Shown here: positions 17,563 through 25,728 of the stretch, in pieces
How positions within the stretch are numbered: the stretch's first letter is position 1
How the letters are laid out: every line of letters starts with the position of its first letter
DNA from: RPQJ01 sp963748985
Lineage (GTDB): Bacteria > Pseudomonadota > Gammaproteobacteria > Steroidobacterales > Steroidobacteraceae
Assembly: GCA_963748985.1 (NCBI GenBank)
Contig: CAVVKQ010000003.1
Location: forward strand, 1 to 64,000
DNA length: 64,000 nt
Reading direction: 5' to 3'
Position numbers and translations under genes: made by a program
Notes under the pieces: generated by a model
Seen by the model: only the letters and a program-made list of their open reading frames with translations
The model's database searches: none
What the model was told of the DNA's origin: nothing

Positions 17563-18282
17563 ATGCCGACAGCAACGCCAACCCGCAAGAAAAAAGCGCC
17601 TGTGCGCGCGAAGCAGACGCCTGTGCGTGCGAAGCAGACGCCGGTGCGTCCCGCACCCTGGGACAGCCCGCGTCGCAGCGGCCGCGAACCTTCCTTCATC
17701 GAGGAAGCGCGACGCAAGCAGATCCTCGACGTCTCGCTGCGGCTGATCGCACAACGGGGCTACGACAGCACTTCGCTCGCGGACATTGCCGAAGCCGTCG
17801 GCGTCAGCAAGGGCGTCATTTCATACCACTTCGATGGCAAGAGCGATCTTGGCAAGCAGGTCCTGCGACACTGGATGCGGCAGTACAACCGCTACGTGAC
17901 CGAGCGGTTGGGCAGGCATGCCAGTTACCGCGCGAAGCTGCTGGAGTTGCCCAGCGCAGCCATCGATTTTGCCGCCGAACGCCACGCGGAGGCCCTGATC
18001 TACCTTGATACGGTCGGTTGTTTCGGCACGACCGAGGAACGGCACCTGTTCCTCGCCTGGGCCGAGGCCGGCATGCGCGATTACATACTCGACGTTATCC
18101 GCAAGGCGCGTGCGGCGGGTGAAATCGGCGAGGTCGACGAGGGACCACTGGCCGACCTGATCCAGGCCATGGCCGATGGCGTGACGGGCCTGTGGGGCAT
18201 GGATCCGAAAGCCGTCGACCTGGATGGTTGCAAGAAACTCATCCGGCAGATGCTGCTCAGCGTGATCGGCGGCAAGCGCTAG
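17563..18282 (+). CDS. TetR-family transcriptional regulator
   Basis: 239-aa one-component repressor. The helix-turn-helix is near residues 65-85, TSLADIAEAVGVSKGVISYHF, followed by a divergent ligand-binding domain. Ahead of it is a basic, low-complexity arm of about 40 residues containing two and a half 7-residue repeats (PVRAKQT), longer than usual for TetR proteins. It is the only DNA-binding regulator in the first 23 kb, so it is the natural candidate to bind the five TTGACC-N3-GGTCAA palindromes; this is inference. It follows PhyH on the same strand and may share the site C promoter. Confidence 0.88.
   Translation: MPTATPTRKKKAPVRAKQTPVRAKQTPVRPAPWDSPRRSGREPSFIEEARRKQILDVSLRLIAQRGYDSTSLADIAEAVGVSKGVISYHFDGKSDLGKQVLRHWMRQYNRYVTERLGRHASYRAKLLELPSAAIDFAAERHAEALIYLDTVGCFGTTEERHLFLAWAEAGMRDYILDVIRKARAAGEIGEVDEGPLADLIQAMADGVTGLWGMDPKAVDLDGCKKLIRQMLLSVIGGKR
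17599..17649 (+). repeat. 21-bp in-frame tandem repeat within tetR
   Basis: Two full and one partial copy of a 21-bp unit (17599-17619, 17620-17640, then 17641 onward), encoding PVRAKQT twice and then PVR. It lies in the basic N-terminal arm before the helix-turn-helix. Confidence 0.85.
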
Positions 18283-18309
18283 ACCGCGACGTCGCACTGC
18301 GTGAACCCG

Positions 18310-18337
18310 CCCTCTCCCCGCCGACGCGGAGAGAGGG
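18310..18337. terminator. Bidirectional hairpin between tetR and the TonB receptor
   Basis: CCCTCTCC pairs with GGAGAGAGGG across a 10-nt loop, between two convergent genes. No clear T-run on either side, so efficiency is uncertain. Confidence 0.5.
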
Positions 18338-18349
18338 TCGCGCCAGCGG

Positions 18350-20512
18350 TCAGAACTCGAAACCAACCTCGATACCGTAGGTCAGCGGCGGCGCCAGCTG
18401 GTGCGTGTACTGCCCTGGCACGATCACACCGGCACGCCGGTCGAGGGCGTAGTCCTCGTCCGACAGGTTGCGTCCCCAGAGCCCGACCGACCAGCCTGCT
18501 GCTGCCGCGAGCGAGATGCGCGCATCGATCGTGGTGTAGGAATCCTGGGTCGCGAGTGGATCGTTCGACGGTTCGAAGAAGACGTCGTCCCGCCAGTTGG
18601 CTTCGAGTCGGGCGCTGAGGACGTAGTCGCCGAATACCGGCGCCTGGTACTGCAGCGCGGCGTTGAGGGCATTCTCCGCCGCCAGCGGCAGCACATTGCC
18701 CGAATAGTCGTCGCCTTGCGCCGTGGCGTTCCTGAACGAGTCAAAGTTCGCGTCGGTATAGCCATACGCGGCGCTCAGCTGTAACGCCTCGGTCGCTTGC
18801 CACAGGAACTCGACTTCCGCGCCCTTGCTTTCCGCCGTGGCCGCATTCGACGTCTGGTATTGCGGCACACCGCCCACCAGCACCAGCTGGTTCACCTGTA
18901 GGTCGTCATACGTCAACGTGAAAAGCGCGATGTTCAGGCGGGCGGCCCCTTCCAGCAGCGTCGTCTTCAGGCCGATTTCGTAGCTGTCCACGAGTTCGGG
19001 TTCGTAGGCTGCGTCGTCCGTCGGCGTGATCGAAAAGACATTGAAACCGCCCGCCTTGAATCCCTGCGCGTAGGAGGCATAGGCGAGGACGTTCTCGCTC
19101 GGTGTCCAGTTCAGGCTCACGGATGGCGACGTCTGGCTGTCGTCGCGCGACACCTTGCGCTGCGGATACGTGGGCAGCAGCACCTGGAACGGGTCCCCCA
19201 CCTGCGAGTGCGTGACGTCCTTCTGCTCGTCCGAGTAGCGCAGGCCCGCACTGACGCTCCATTGGTCGCTGAAGCGGTAGGTGCCCTGGGCGTACACAGC
19301 CCATCCGTCCGAACTGACGTCGCCGAAGATCTCGCCGGTCACCTCGTCCGGATAGATGCCGAGATCGGGCCCGACGATCGCGGTGGAGATCGTGTCGAGC
19401 GACTGGTCCTCGTAATAGAGGCCCGCGACGTAATCGAACTTCGAGCCGCCTTTCGAGACGAGTCTCAGCTCCTGGCTGAACTGCGTGTAGTCCTCGCTGA
19501 TGCCGGAACTCAGCATGTTCAGCACGCTGAAATCGTTGTCGTTCATGTTCTCCCAGTCGAACTGCCGATAGGCCGTTATGGACGTCACGACGCCGAGCGC
19601 CGTGTCCCAATCGGCCTGCAACGACACCCCGGACTGGTCACGATCGCCACGCGCATCCCGGTCGTTCGCAACCTTGCGGTCGAAGGGATTCGCATCGGCG
19701 AACGGGGCGCCCGTGAACGCGCCGTTCAGGAACACTTCCGATGCTCCGGACGCTGTCCGGTTGCGCGCAGTATCGGCACGCAGGATGAGGTTGAGAGTGT
19801 CGGTGGCTGCAAAAGCCAGTGCGAGCCTGCCGCCCGTTTCATCGGCGTCTTCGAGCTCGTTGCCCGTGGCCGTATTGTCCATGTAGCCATCACGCTTCTG
19901 ATAGCTGCCCGACAGGCGCGCAGTCAGTCGCTCCGAACCGAGCGGACCGGACACTGCGGCATGTGCCAGCTGCTGGTTGTAATTGCCGTAACCCAGGTGG
20001 ACCTCGCCCGTGAACTCGGGAGTGGGCAGCTTGGTGATGAAATTGATCGCGCCCGCGATCGTATTCTTGCCGTACAGGGCGCCCTGCGGGCCCCGCAGGA
20101 ATTCCACCCGGTCCAGGTCGTACAGGGATGAGTTCATCGTGGTCGGCCGGCCCTGGTAGACACCATCCACGAACACGCCCACCGCGGGGTCGACGCCGGG
20201 ATTGTTCGGGTTCGAGGAGATGCCGCGTACTGTAATGACCGTCGCGCGCAGGCTCGCGCCCGTGTTGATGTAGACGTTGGGCACCGAGTTGGCGAGATTC
20301 TCGATGCGCACGATTCCGGCAGCCCGCAGCGTATCGGCCGTCACCGCACTCACTGCCGCCGGGATCGACTGCAGGTTCGACTCGCGGCGCTGGGCGGTGA
20401 CCACGATTTCCTCGAGCGTTGCGCTGGCCGACTGCGCCCTGGAAATTTCCGGCGCGGCGGCGGCGCAGGCTAGGACCGAATAAACGACGGTTCGAAGTCG
20501 GACGCTGGGCAT
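18350..20512 (-). CDS. TonB-dependent outer-membrane receptor
   Basis: 720-aa receptor. Residues 1-26 form a signal peptide ending in SRAQ. A TonB-box-like stretch EEIVVTAQRRESNLQSIP follows, then the plug domain with FVDGVYQGRP and VEFLRGPQGALYGKNTIAGAINF. A 22-strand barrel fills the rest and ends in an aromatic residue (GFEF). It resembles the receptors abundant in oligotrophic proteobacteria that import vitamins, sugars or natural products rather than only siderophores. Operator site E overlaps its promoter, tying uptake to the same regulator as the hydrolases. Confidence 0.93.
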   Translation of the reverse strand: MPSVRLRTVVYSVLACAAAAPEISRAQSASATLEEIVVTAQRRESNLQSIPAAVSAVTADTLRAAGIVRIENLANSVPNVYINTGASLRATVITVRGISSNPNNPGVDPAVGVFVDGVYQGRPTTMNSSLYDLDRVEFLRGPQGALYGKNTIAGAINFITKLPTPEFTGEVHLGYGNYNQQLAHAAVSGPLGSERLTARLSGSYQKRDGYMDNTATGNELEDADETGGRLALAFAATDTLNLILRADTARNRTASGASEVFLNGAFTGAPFADANPFDRKVANDRDARGDRDQSGVSLQADWDTALGVVTSITAYRQFDWENMNDNDFSVLNMLSSGISEDYTQFSQELRLVSKGGSKFDYVAGLYYEDQSLDTISTAIVGPDLGIYPDEVTGEIFGDVSSDGWAVYAQGTYRFSDQWSVSAGLRYSDEQKDVTHSQVGDPFQVLLPTYPQRKVSRDDSQTSPSVSLNWTPSENVLAYASYAQGFKAGGFNVFSITPTDDAAYEPELVDSYEIGLKTTLLEGAARLNIALFTLTYDDLQVNQLVLVGGVPQYQTSNAATAESKGAEVEFLWQATEALQLSAAYGYTDANFDSFRNATAQGDDYSGNVLPLAAENALNAALQYQAPVFGDYVLSARLEANWRDDVFFEPSNDPLATQDSYTTIDARISLAAAAGWSVGLWGRNLSDEDYALDRRAGVIVPGQYTHQLAPPLTYGIEVGFEF

Positions 20513-20578
20513 GAACGGCTCCCGGGGGTTCTGGATTGCTGCAACTGCGACCGGGCCACCGGCGCCGACCGCGTGCCT

Positions 20579-20607
20579 TTTATATGCCAGAACTGTCCGC
20601 CGGTCAA
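20579..20607 (-). promoter_or_regulatory. Sigma-70 promoter of the TonB receptor
   Basis: On the minus strand TTGACC (20607-20602), 17-bp spacer, TATAAA (20584-20579). This is the best sigma-70 match in the accessory region. The -35 is half of operator site E. Confidence 0.7.
20593..20607. promoter_or_regulatory. TetR-type operator, site E
   Basis: CTGTCCGCCGGTCAA: right half perfect, left half with two mismatches, spacer GCC instead of ATC. It overlaps the -35 of the TonB receptor promoter and lies just past the end of the FAD oxidoreductase gene. Confidence 0.55.
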
Positions 20608-20621
20608 AAAATATATACGCA

Positions 20622-21728
20622 CTATATAAATCTATCCGGCGTTAAGCCCGTGCCTGCCAGCGCGGACGGGACTTCCCGCCCGAGGATGGCGCTGGCGACG
20701 AGGAGCGACGCTGCCGGCGAGGTCTGGATGCCGTAGCCGCCGAGTCCCGCCGACCAGAAGAACCCGGGCACGCGCGGGTCCCGGCCAAGGACCGGGCTGC
20801 GGTCGGCAAAGAAGCAGCGCAAGCCGGCCCAGGATGTCATTACGCGATCCACGACCATGGTCGTCGCGGATTCGAAGCGCTCTATACCTGTTGCGATGTC
20901 GACGTCATCCGCGCAGGCGTCACAGGGGACGACCTCGGTTTCATCGGCCGGTGAAACCAGCAGGCGCCCCGCCTCGCCTTTGAAGTACCACTGCTCGCCG
21001 ATGTCGACGACGAGCGGCCATCGCAACGCGTTCAGGCCAGGGTCCAGCGGCACTACCGCCATGCTTCGTCGCCTGGCTTGCAACCCGAGTGGCGCCAGTC
21101 CCGCCATGGATGCGATTGCATCGGCCCAGGCACCGGCGGCATTGACGACCACCGGCGCCTCGTAGACTTCGGATGCAGTCACGACGCGCCAGCAGTTGCC
21201 TACGCGATGCAGTCCTTCGACACGCCGCCGGCAGTGTATTTCACCCCCAAGATGCCTGAACGCCTTCAACCAGGCGCCGTGCAACGCGTCCACGTCGATA
21301 TCCGCCGCGGCCGGGTCCCAGACGCAGGCGTCGAACCGTGCAGGCCGCAGGATGGGCACCTGTTCGAGCGCGAAGGCGCCGTCCCGAATTTGCGCGGTTG
21401 GGGCGAGTGGCTTGACCTGGTCGAAGAACGCTGCAAGCCGGGGGCGCTGGGCGGCCGTGGCGACGTACATGACACCACGTGGCGCCAGCAGTGGCCGCTC
21501 CAGACCGAGGCCAGGGTCGAGGAAATACGCGTGGCTGGCGGCCGTCAGGACCCGAATCGACTCGTTGCCGTGCGCACGATCGAACATCGCCGCCGACCGG
21601 CCCGTCGAGTGGTAGCCGACGTGGTCTTCGCCGTCCAGGATGATGGTCCGCCCGGCCTGAGCCAGTCGCCAGCCGACCGACGCGCCGGCGATACCGCTGC
21701 CGATTACGATGAAGTCTGCCGTTCGCAT
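20622..21728 (-). CDS. FAD-dependent oxidoreductase, D-amino-acid/glycine oxidase (DAO) family
   Basis: 368-aa flavoprotein. The dinucleotide motif VIGSGIAGASVGW begins at residue 8. The middle contains VVVNAAGAWADAIASMAGL and the C-terminus the second FAD-contact motif FFWSAGLGGYGIQTSPAAS. These features define the DAO fold; D-amino acids, sarcosine or other secondary amines are typical substrates. I start at the ATG giving MRTADFIVIGSG; the open frame continues further upstream but without family similarity. It lies 46 bp after the S41 peptidase and probably shares its promoter. It would fit oxidation of a D-amino acid released by the deacylase and peptidase. Confidence 0.85.
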   Translation of the reverse strand: MRTADFIVIGSGIAGASVGWRLAQAGRTIILDGEDHVGYHSTGRSAAMFDRAHGNESIRVLTAASHAYFLDPGLGLERPLLAPRGVMYVATAAQRPRLAAFFDQVKPLAPTAQIRDGAFALEQVPILRPARFDACVWDPAAADIDVDALHGAWLKAFRHLGGEIHCRRRVEGLHRVGNCWRVVTASEVYEAPVVVNAAGAWADAIASMAGLAPLGLQARRRSMAVVPLDPGLNALRWPLVVDIGEQWYFKGEAGRLLVSPADETEVVPCDACADDVDIATGIERFESATTMVVDRVMTSWAGLRCFFADRSPVLGRDPRVPGFFWSAGLGGYGIQTSPAASLLVASAILGREVPSALAGTGLTPDRFI

Positions 21729-21774
21729 CAGGCTTCCTGTGTTGGTGGCGGCAGTGCGCTCACGCCCTCCACGA

Positions 21775-23178
21775 TCATCGGGAATCGAGGACGAAATCGA
21801 GTTGCACGTCCCGTCCAGCGGCCAGGTCGGCGCCCGTTGCCGTGACCGGATCGTCCGGTTCGATGCTGGCATCCGCAGGCGCGCCGGCATCCGGGCGCAG
21901 CAGCCGGGCCGTCGTCAGGTTCAGGTAGTAGTCCGTGCCGGACAGCGCGGCGGGATACTCCGTGCCATTGAAGCTCGCCGAATTGCCCGCCGCCTCCCCG
22001 ACGATGCGACCGAGGTGATTGTCCCTGACCAGCACGGCGAACAATGTGCCACTGCTGAACGTGCCGGCATCGGTCAGCAAGTACAGCTGCCGGCCCGGCA
22101 ATCTCTGCGTCAACGGACGTTGTGCGATGCGGCTGCGCAGTTCCGCGAGGACCAGCGCCGGCGGCAATTCGTAGGTCCCGGCGTCGAGGGGTATCGGCGG
22201 CAGCCCTGCCTGGGCCAGCATCGGATTCAACGCCGCCGGCATGAGCATCGGCAGGGTTGCAGCCAGCACCGGCGACGGACGTGGCACGACGGTGAAGACT
22301 GAATAGCCGTCGAAGCCGAGCGCATCCAGCATGGCGACGGCGACACTCGAGTCGCCGCCAGGATTGCCGCGGATATCAATCGCAATCTTGTGCACGTCCG
22401 CGCGGGCGGCAGCCGCCAGGAACTCATCGAATTTCGTCACGAGTTCGGCGTCGTGATCGAATCGGTCGAACCAGAAGTGCCCCGTGCTGCGTTCCGGCCA
22501 GATACGGAATCCGACCCAGTGACGCACCGCCACCGGTGCATCCGGTCGCGCGGAAGCCTGCAGGCGCTCCGTCCTGCGGGAGCCGTCAGGGCCGATCATG
22601 CGCAGGCGGATGGTGCCGTCCTGCGAGACCAGGCCGAGATTTCGCAGCGTGTCGATCCTTGGCAGCAGGTTGGCACCGTGCGCGCGCACCCACTGGGGCG
22701 TTTCGTGCGGAATGCGCGCGCCGAGCGCTACCTCCAGGTCGTCCGTCGAGAGCGCCCCGATTGCCACGACCCTGGCACCGGTTGGCACACGCGGCACGCC
22801 GCTGCGGACCCAGAGTCCAGCCGAATTCCACTCGAACTCCACCGGCAGCGTGCGGCACGCCTTGGCAGACGACTCGAGCATACGCACTTCCAGGTGAGCA
22901 TCACGCAACGGGACCAGCGCGCGGTTGAGCGTATCGGCCAATTCGCGTTGACGCGGTGCCCGGGAACCGATTCGTCGCGCGTCCTCCAGACCCAGCCGTA
23001 CGCCCGCCACAAGGCCCGACACCGAGCCCACGTGGGAGTCGACGATCTGGCGCTCGACGAATTCGACCAGCTTGAGGGCGTCTGCGGCATCGAGCCGCGA
23101 CTCGCCGCAGTCAGCGGCAATGCCTGCACGGGCGGCGAGGCACAAGGCAATGCAAGCGATGAACCTGGGCAAGGGCAT
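21775..23178 (-). CDS. S41-family peptidase (tail-specific protease-like), exported
   Basis: 467 aa with signal peptide MPLPRFIACIALCLAARAGIA. The S41 core is recognisable: DIRGNPGGDSSVA at 268-280 and the nucleophile segment TDAGTFSSGTLFAVL with the serine at 375/376. A Ctp-like lysine is not obvious, so it may belong to the tricorn-core or interphotoreceptor-type branch. ATG at 23178 chosen because it starts the signal peptide. First gene of a two-gene unit with the FAD oxidoreductase, preceded by operator site F. Confidence 0.82.
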   Translation of the reverse strand: MPLPRFIACIALCLAARAGIAADCGESRLDAADALKLVEFVERQIVDSHVGSVSGLVAGVRLGLEDARRIGSRAPRQRELADTLNRALVPLRDAHLEVRMLESSAKACRTLPVEFEWNSAGLWVRSGVPRVPTGARVVAIGALSTDDLEVALGARIPHETPQWVRAHGANLLPRIDTLRNLGLVSQDGTIRLRMIGPDGSRRTERLQASARPDAPVAVRHWVGFRIWPERSTGHFWFDRFDHDAELVTKFDEFLAAAARADVHKIAIDIRGNPGGDSSVAVAMLDALGFDGYSVFTVVPRPSPVLAATLPMLMPAALNPMLAQAGLPPIPLDAGTYELPPALVLAELRSRIAQRPLTQRLPGRQLYLLTDAGTFSSGTLFAVLVRDNHLGRIVGEAAGNSASFNGTEYPAALSGTDYYLNLTTARLLRPDAGAPADASIEPDDPVTATGADLAAGRDVQLDFVLDSR

Positions 23179-23234
23179 GGGGTGGCTCCAGCACGTCGAG
23201 CGTGGCAAGTCTGCGGCGAGCCGCACCAGGCTGA

Positions 23235-23264
23235 ACGTTAGCTGAGTTTTTGTCCGCCGGTCAA
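23235..23264 (-). promoter_or_regulatory. Promoter of the S41-FAD unit
   Basis: Minus strand TTGACC (23264-23259), 18-bp spacer, TAACGT (23240-23235). The -35 is half of operator site F. The rest of the gap to sucD (to 23429) shows no gene or clear structure. Confidence 0.45.
23250..23264. promoter_or_regulatory. TetR-type operator, site F
   Basis: TTGTCCGCCGGTCAA: one mismatch between arms, spacer GCC as in site E. Last copy before the housekeeping region. Confidence 0.65.
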
Positions 23265-23429
23265 CTTTTCAGAAATCCACTGCGGCCGGTGCATCCGAGC
23301 ACGCGCGCCATGCTGCTGCAAATGCTGCGGGGGTGCTTCCGCCGCACGGACGGGGAGTCGATTGGACCGGCCGGGAACCGGGCAGGCTGCGCTCCATGCG
23401 TTCTGCACGGAGACGCACTGACGCCAGGA

Positions 23430-24488
23430 CTACTTCTTGCGCGGCGCTGTCCGGACTTTCTTCTTCGCGGGCGCCTTGCGCGGCGCAGCCTTCTTCACCG
23501 CGATTTTCGCCTGGCGCACAGCCGCTTTAGCCTTGGCCTTGGCCTTGGCCTTGGCAGGCGCAGCTTTCACTTGCTTCTTCACAGCGACCGCCTTGACGAC
23601 CTTGCCCCTGCCGACCCGGCCCTTGAGCCGCTTGAAGATCGCCGCGCCGAGTTCCGCGGGCGAGCGCACCGTCGTCACGCGAGCCGCTTCGAGCGCCGCG
23701 AACTTGTCTGCCGCCGTGCCCTTGCCGCCCGAAATCACCGCGCCAGCGTGACCCATGCGCTTGCCCGGAGGCGCCGTGACGCCCGCGATGTAGGCGACCA
23801 CCGGCTTCGTGACGTGCTTGCGGATGAACTCCGCGCCCGCCTCTTCGTCGCTGCCGCCGATTTCGCCGACCATGATGATGCCTTCGGTCTGCGGGTCTGC
23901 CTGGAACAGCGCCAGCACGTCGATGAAGTTCATGCCACGGACCGGATCGCCACCGATGCCAACACACGTGCTCTGGCCGAGGCCGACGTTGGTCGTCTGG
24001 AACACCGCTTCGTACGTGAGCGTGCCCGAGCGCGAAACGATGCCGACCTTGCCCTTCTTGTGAATGAAGCCCGGCATGATGCCGATCTTGCATTCTCCGG
24101 GCGTGATCACGCCCGGACAGTTCGGGCCGACGAGTCGCGACTGCGAATCCTGCAGCGCCGCCTTGACCTTGACCATGTCGTTTACCGGAATGCCTTCGGT
24201 GATGCACACGATCAGTTCGATGCCGGCATCGGCGGCTTCGATGATCGCGTCGGCCGCGAACGGCGGCGGCACGTAGATCATCGTGGCATTGGCTGCGGTC
24301 TTCGCCACGGCATCGCGCACGGTGTCGAACACCGGCAGGCCGAGGTGCTTCTCGCCGCCGCGGCCCGGCGTGACACCGCCGACGAGCTTGGTGCCGTAGT
24401 CGAGGCAACCCTGCGAATGGAACGTGCCCTGCTTGCCCGTGAAGCCCTGGCAGATCACGCGCGTGTTCTTGTTGATCAGGATCGACAT
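23430..24488 (-). CDS. sucD: Succinyl-CoA synthetase alpha subunit with basic C-terminal tail
   Basis: TCA-cycle enzyme subunit that carries the phosphohistidine and binds CoA. Residues 1-290 match SucD fully: GFTGKQGTFHS, GPNCPGVITPGE, and the active-site histidine H247 in RMGHAGAVISGG. The protein is 352 aa rather than about 290. Residues 291-352 form an added tail with about 25 Lys/Arg in 62 residues and the run KAKAKAKAKA, resembling histone H1-like or AlgP-like tails. Tail DNA contains CCTTGG hexamer repeats (about 23531-23554). The gene follows sucC by 3 bp. Enzyme call certain; tail function unknown. Confidence 0.97.
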   Translation of the reverse strand: MSILINKNTRVICQGFTGKQGTFHSQGCLDYGTKLVGGVTPGRGGEKHLGLPVFDTVRDAVAKTAANATMIYVPPPFAADAIIEAADAGIELIVCITEGIPVNDMVKVKAALQDSQSRLVGPNCPGVITPGECKIGIMPGFIHKKGKVGIVSRSGTLTYEAVFQTTNVGLGQSTCVGIGGDPVRGMNFIDVLALFQADPQTEGIIMVGEIGGSDEEAGAEFIRKHVTKPVVAYIAGVTAPPGKRMGHAGAVISGGKGTAADKFAALEAARVTTVRSPAELGAAIFKRLKGRVGRGKVVKAVAVKKQVKAAPAKAKAKAKAKAAVRQAKIAVKKAAPRKAPAKKKVRTAPRKK

Positions 24489-24491
24489 GGG

Positions 24492-25658
24492 TTACTTCCT
24501 CGCAGCGGCCGCAACGGCCTTCCTGGCGGCGTCGGTCAGGTCGCTGGCGACGATCAGGTCCAGCCCGCTTTCGGCGAGCAGCTTGCGGCCCTGCGGCGCG
24601 TTGGTGCCTTCGATGCGGACGACGACCGGCAGGTGCAGGCCGAGGTCGCGCGCGGCGCCGATGACGCCTTCGGCGATCATGTCGCAGCGAACGATGCCGC
24701 CGAAGATGTTGACGAGGATCGCCTTGACCTTCGGATTGTTCAGGATGAGCTTGAACGCAACCGTCACGCGTTCACGCGTGGCGCCGCCGCCGACGTCGAG
24801 GAAGTTCGCAGGCGAACCGCCATAGAGCTGGATGACGTCCATCGTGGCCATGGCGAGACCCGCGCCATTCACCATGCAGGCGATGTCGCCGTCGAGCGAG
24901 ACATAGTTGAGGTCGGCTTCGCCCGCGATCCGCTCCATCTCGTCTTCCTGCGAGGTGTCGCGCATCTCGACCAGCGCCTGCTGGCGGAACAGCGAGTTGT
25001 CTTCGATGCCGATCTTGCCGTCGAGGGCGATGACATCGCCATCGCCGTTGACGATCAGCGGGTTCACCTCGACCAGGCTGGCGTCGCAGTCCATGTAGAG
25101 TTTGAACAGGCCGCGCGCGATCTGCTCGAACTGCGCGATCTGCTTGCCCTTGAGGCCCAGTCCGAACGCAAGCGTGCGGCAATGCGAACCCTGGATTCCC
25201 GTGGCCGGGTGGATTTCGACGCGGATGATTTTCTCGGGTGTCCGGGCCGCAACTTCCTCGATGTCCATGCCACCAGCGGCCGAGGCGACGAACGCCACGC
25301 GGCCCGTGTCACGGTTGAGAAGCAGGCTGAGGTACAACTCGCGTTCGATCCTCGAGCCGGTCTCGACGTAGACCTGGTTGATCGGCAAGCCTTCTGCCGA
25401 TGTCTGCTTGGTCTTCAGTCGCTGGCCGAGCATGCCGGCGGCGGCGGCCGCGACGTCAGCCGTCGACTTGACCACCTTGACGCCACCCGCCTTGCCGCGG
25501 CCACCCGCGTGTACCTGGGCCTTGACGACCCAGACCGCGCCCCCAAGGCGCTTGGCAGCATCGACGGCTTCCTCCGGCGTGGAGGCGACGAAACCCGACG
25601 GCACCGGGATGCCATAGCGGGCGAACAGCTGCTTCGACTGGTATTCGTGGAGGTTCAT
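24492..25658 (-). CDS. sucC: Succinyl-CoA synthetase beta subunit
   Basis: 388 aa, the normal length. The ATP-grasp domain starts with MNLHEYQSKQLFARYGIPVP; the nucleotide-binding region has KAQVHAGGRGKAGGV. The C-terminal CoA-ligase part includes NIFGGIVRCDMIAEG. It forms the heterodimer or tetramer with SucD to make ATP or GTP from succinyl-CoA. First gene of the sucCD pair, divergent from pilS with a 70-bp gap. Confidence 0.97.
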   Translation of the reverse strand: MNLHEYQSKQLFARYGIPVPSGFVASTPEEAVDAAKRLGGAVWVVKAQVHAGGRGKAGGVKVVKSTADVAAAAAGMLGQRLKTKQTSAEGLPINQVYVETGSRIERELYLSLLLNRDTGRVAFVASAAGGMDIEEVAARTPEKIIRVEIHPATGIQGSHCRTLAFGLGLKGKQIAQFEQIARGLFKLYMDCDASLVEVNPLIVNGDGDVIALDGKIGIEDNSLFRQQALVEMRDTSQEDEMERIAGEADLNYVSLDGDIACMVNGAGLAMATMDVIQLYGGSPANFLDVGGGATRERVTVAFKLILNNPKVKAILVNIFGGIVRCDMIAEGVIGAARDLGLHLPVVVRIEGTNAPQGRKLLAESGLDLIVASDLTDAARKAVAAAARK

Positions 25659-25728
25659 GGGGCTCGGTCAGGCGGTGGAACGAAGCTCGGCAGTTTACCC
25701 CAAGACGCCTCTGCTAGAGTGCCGGGCC

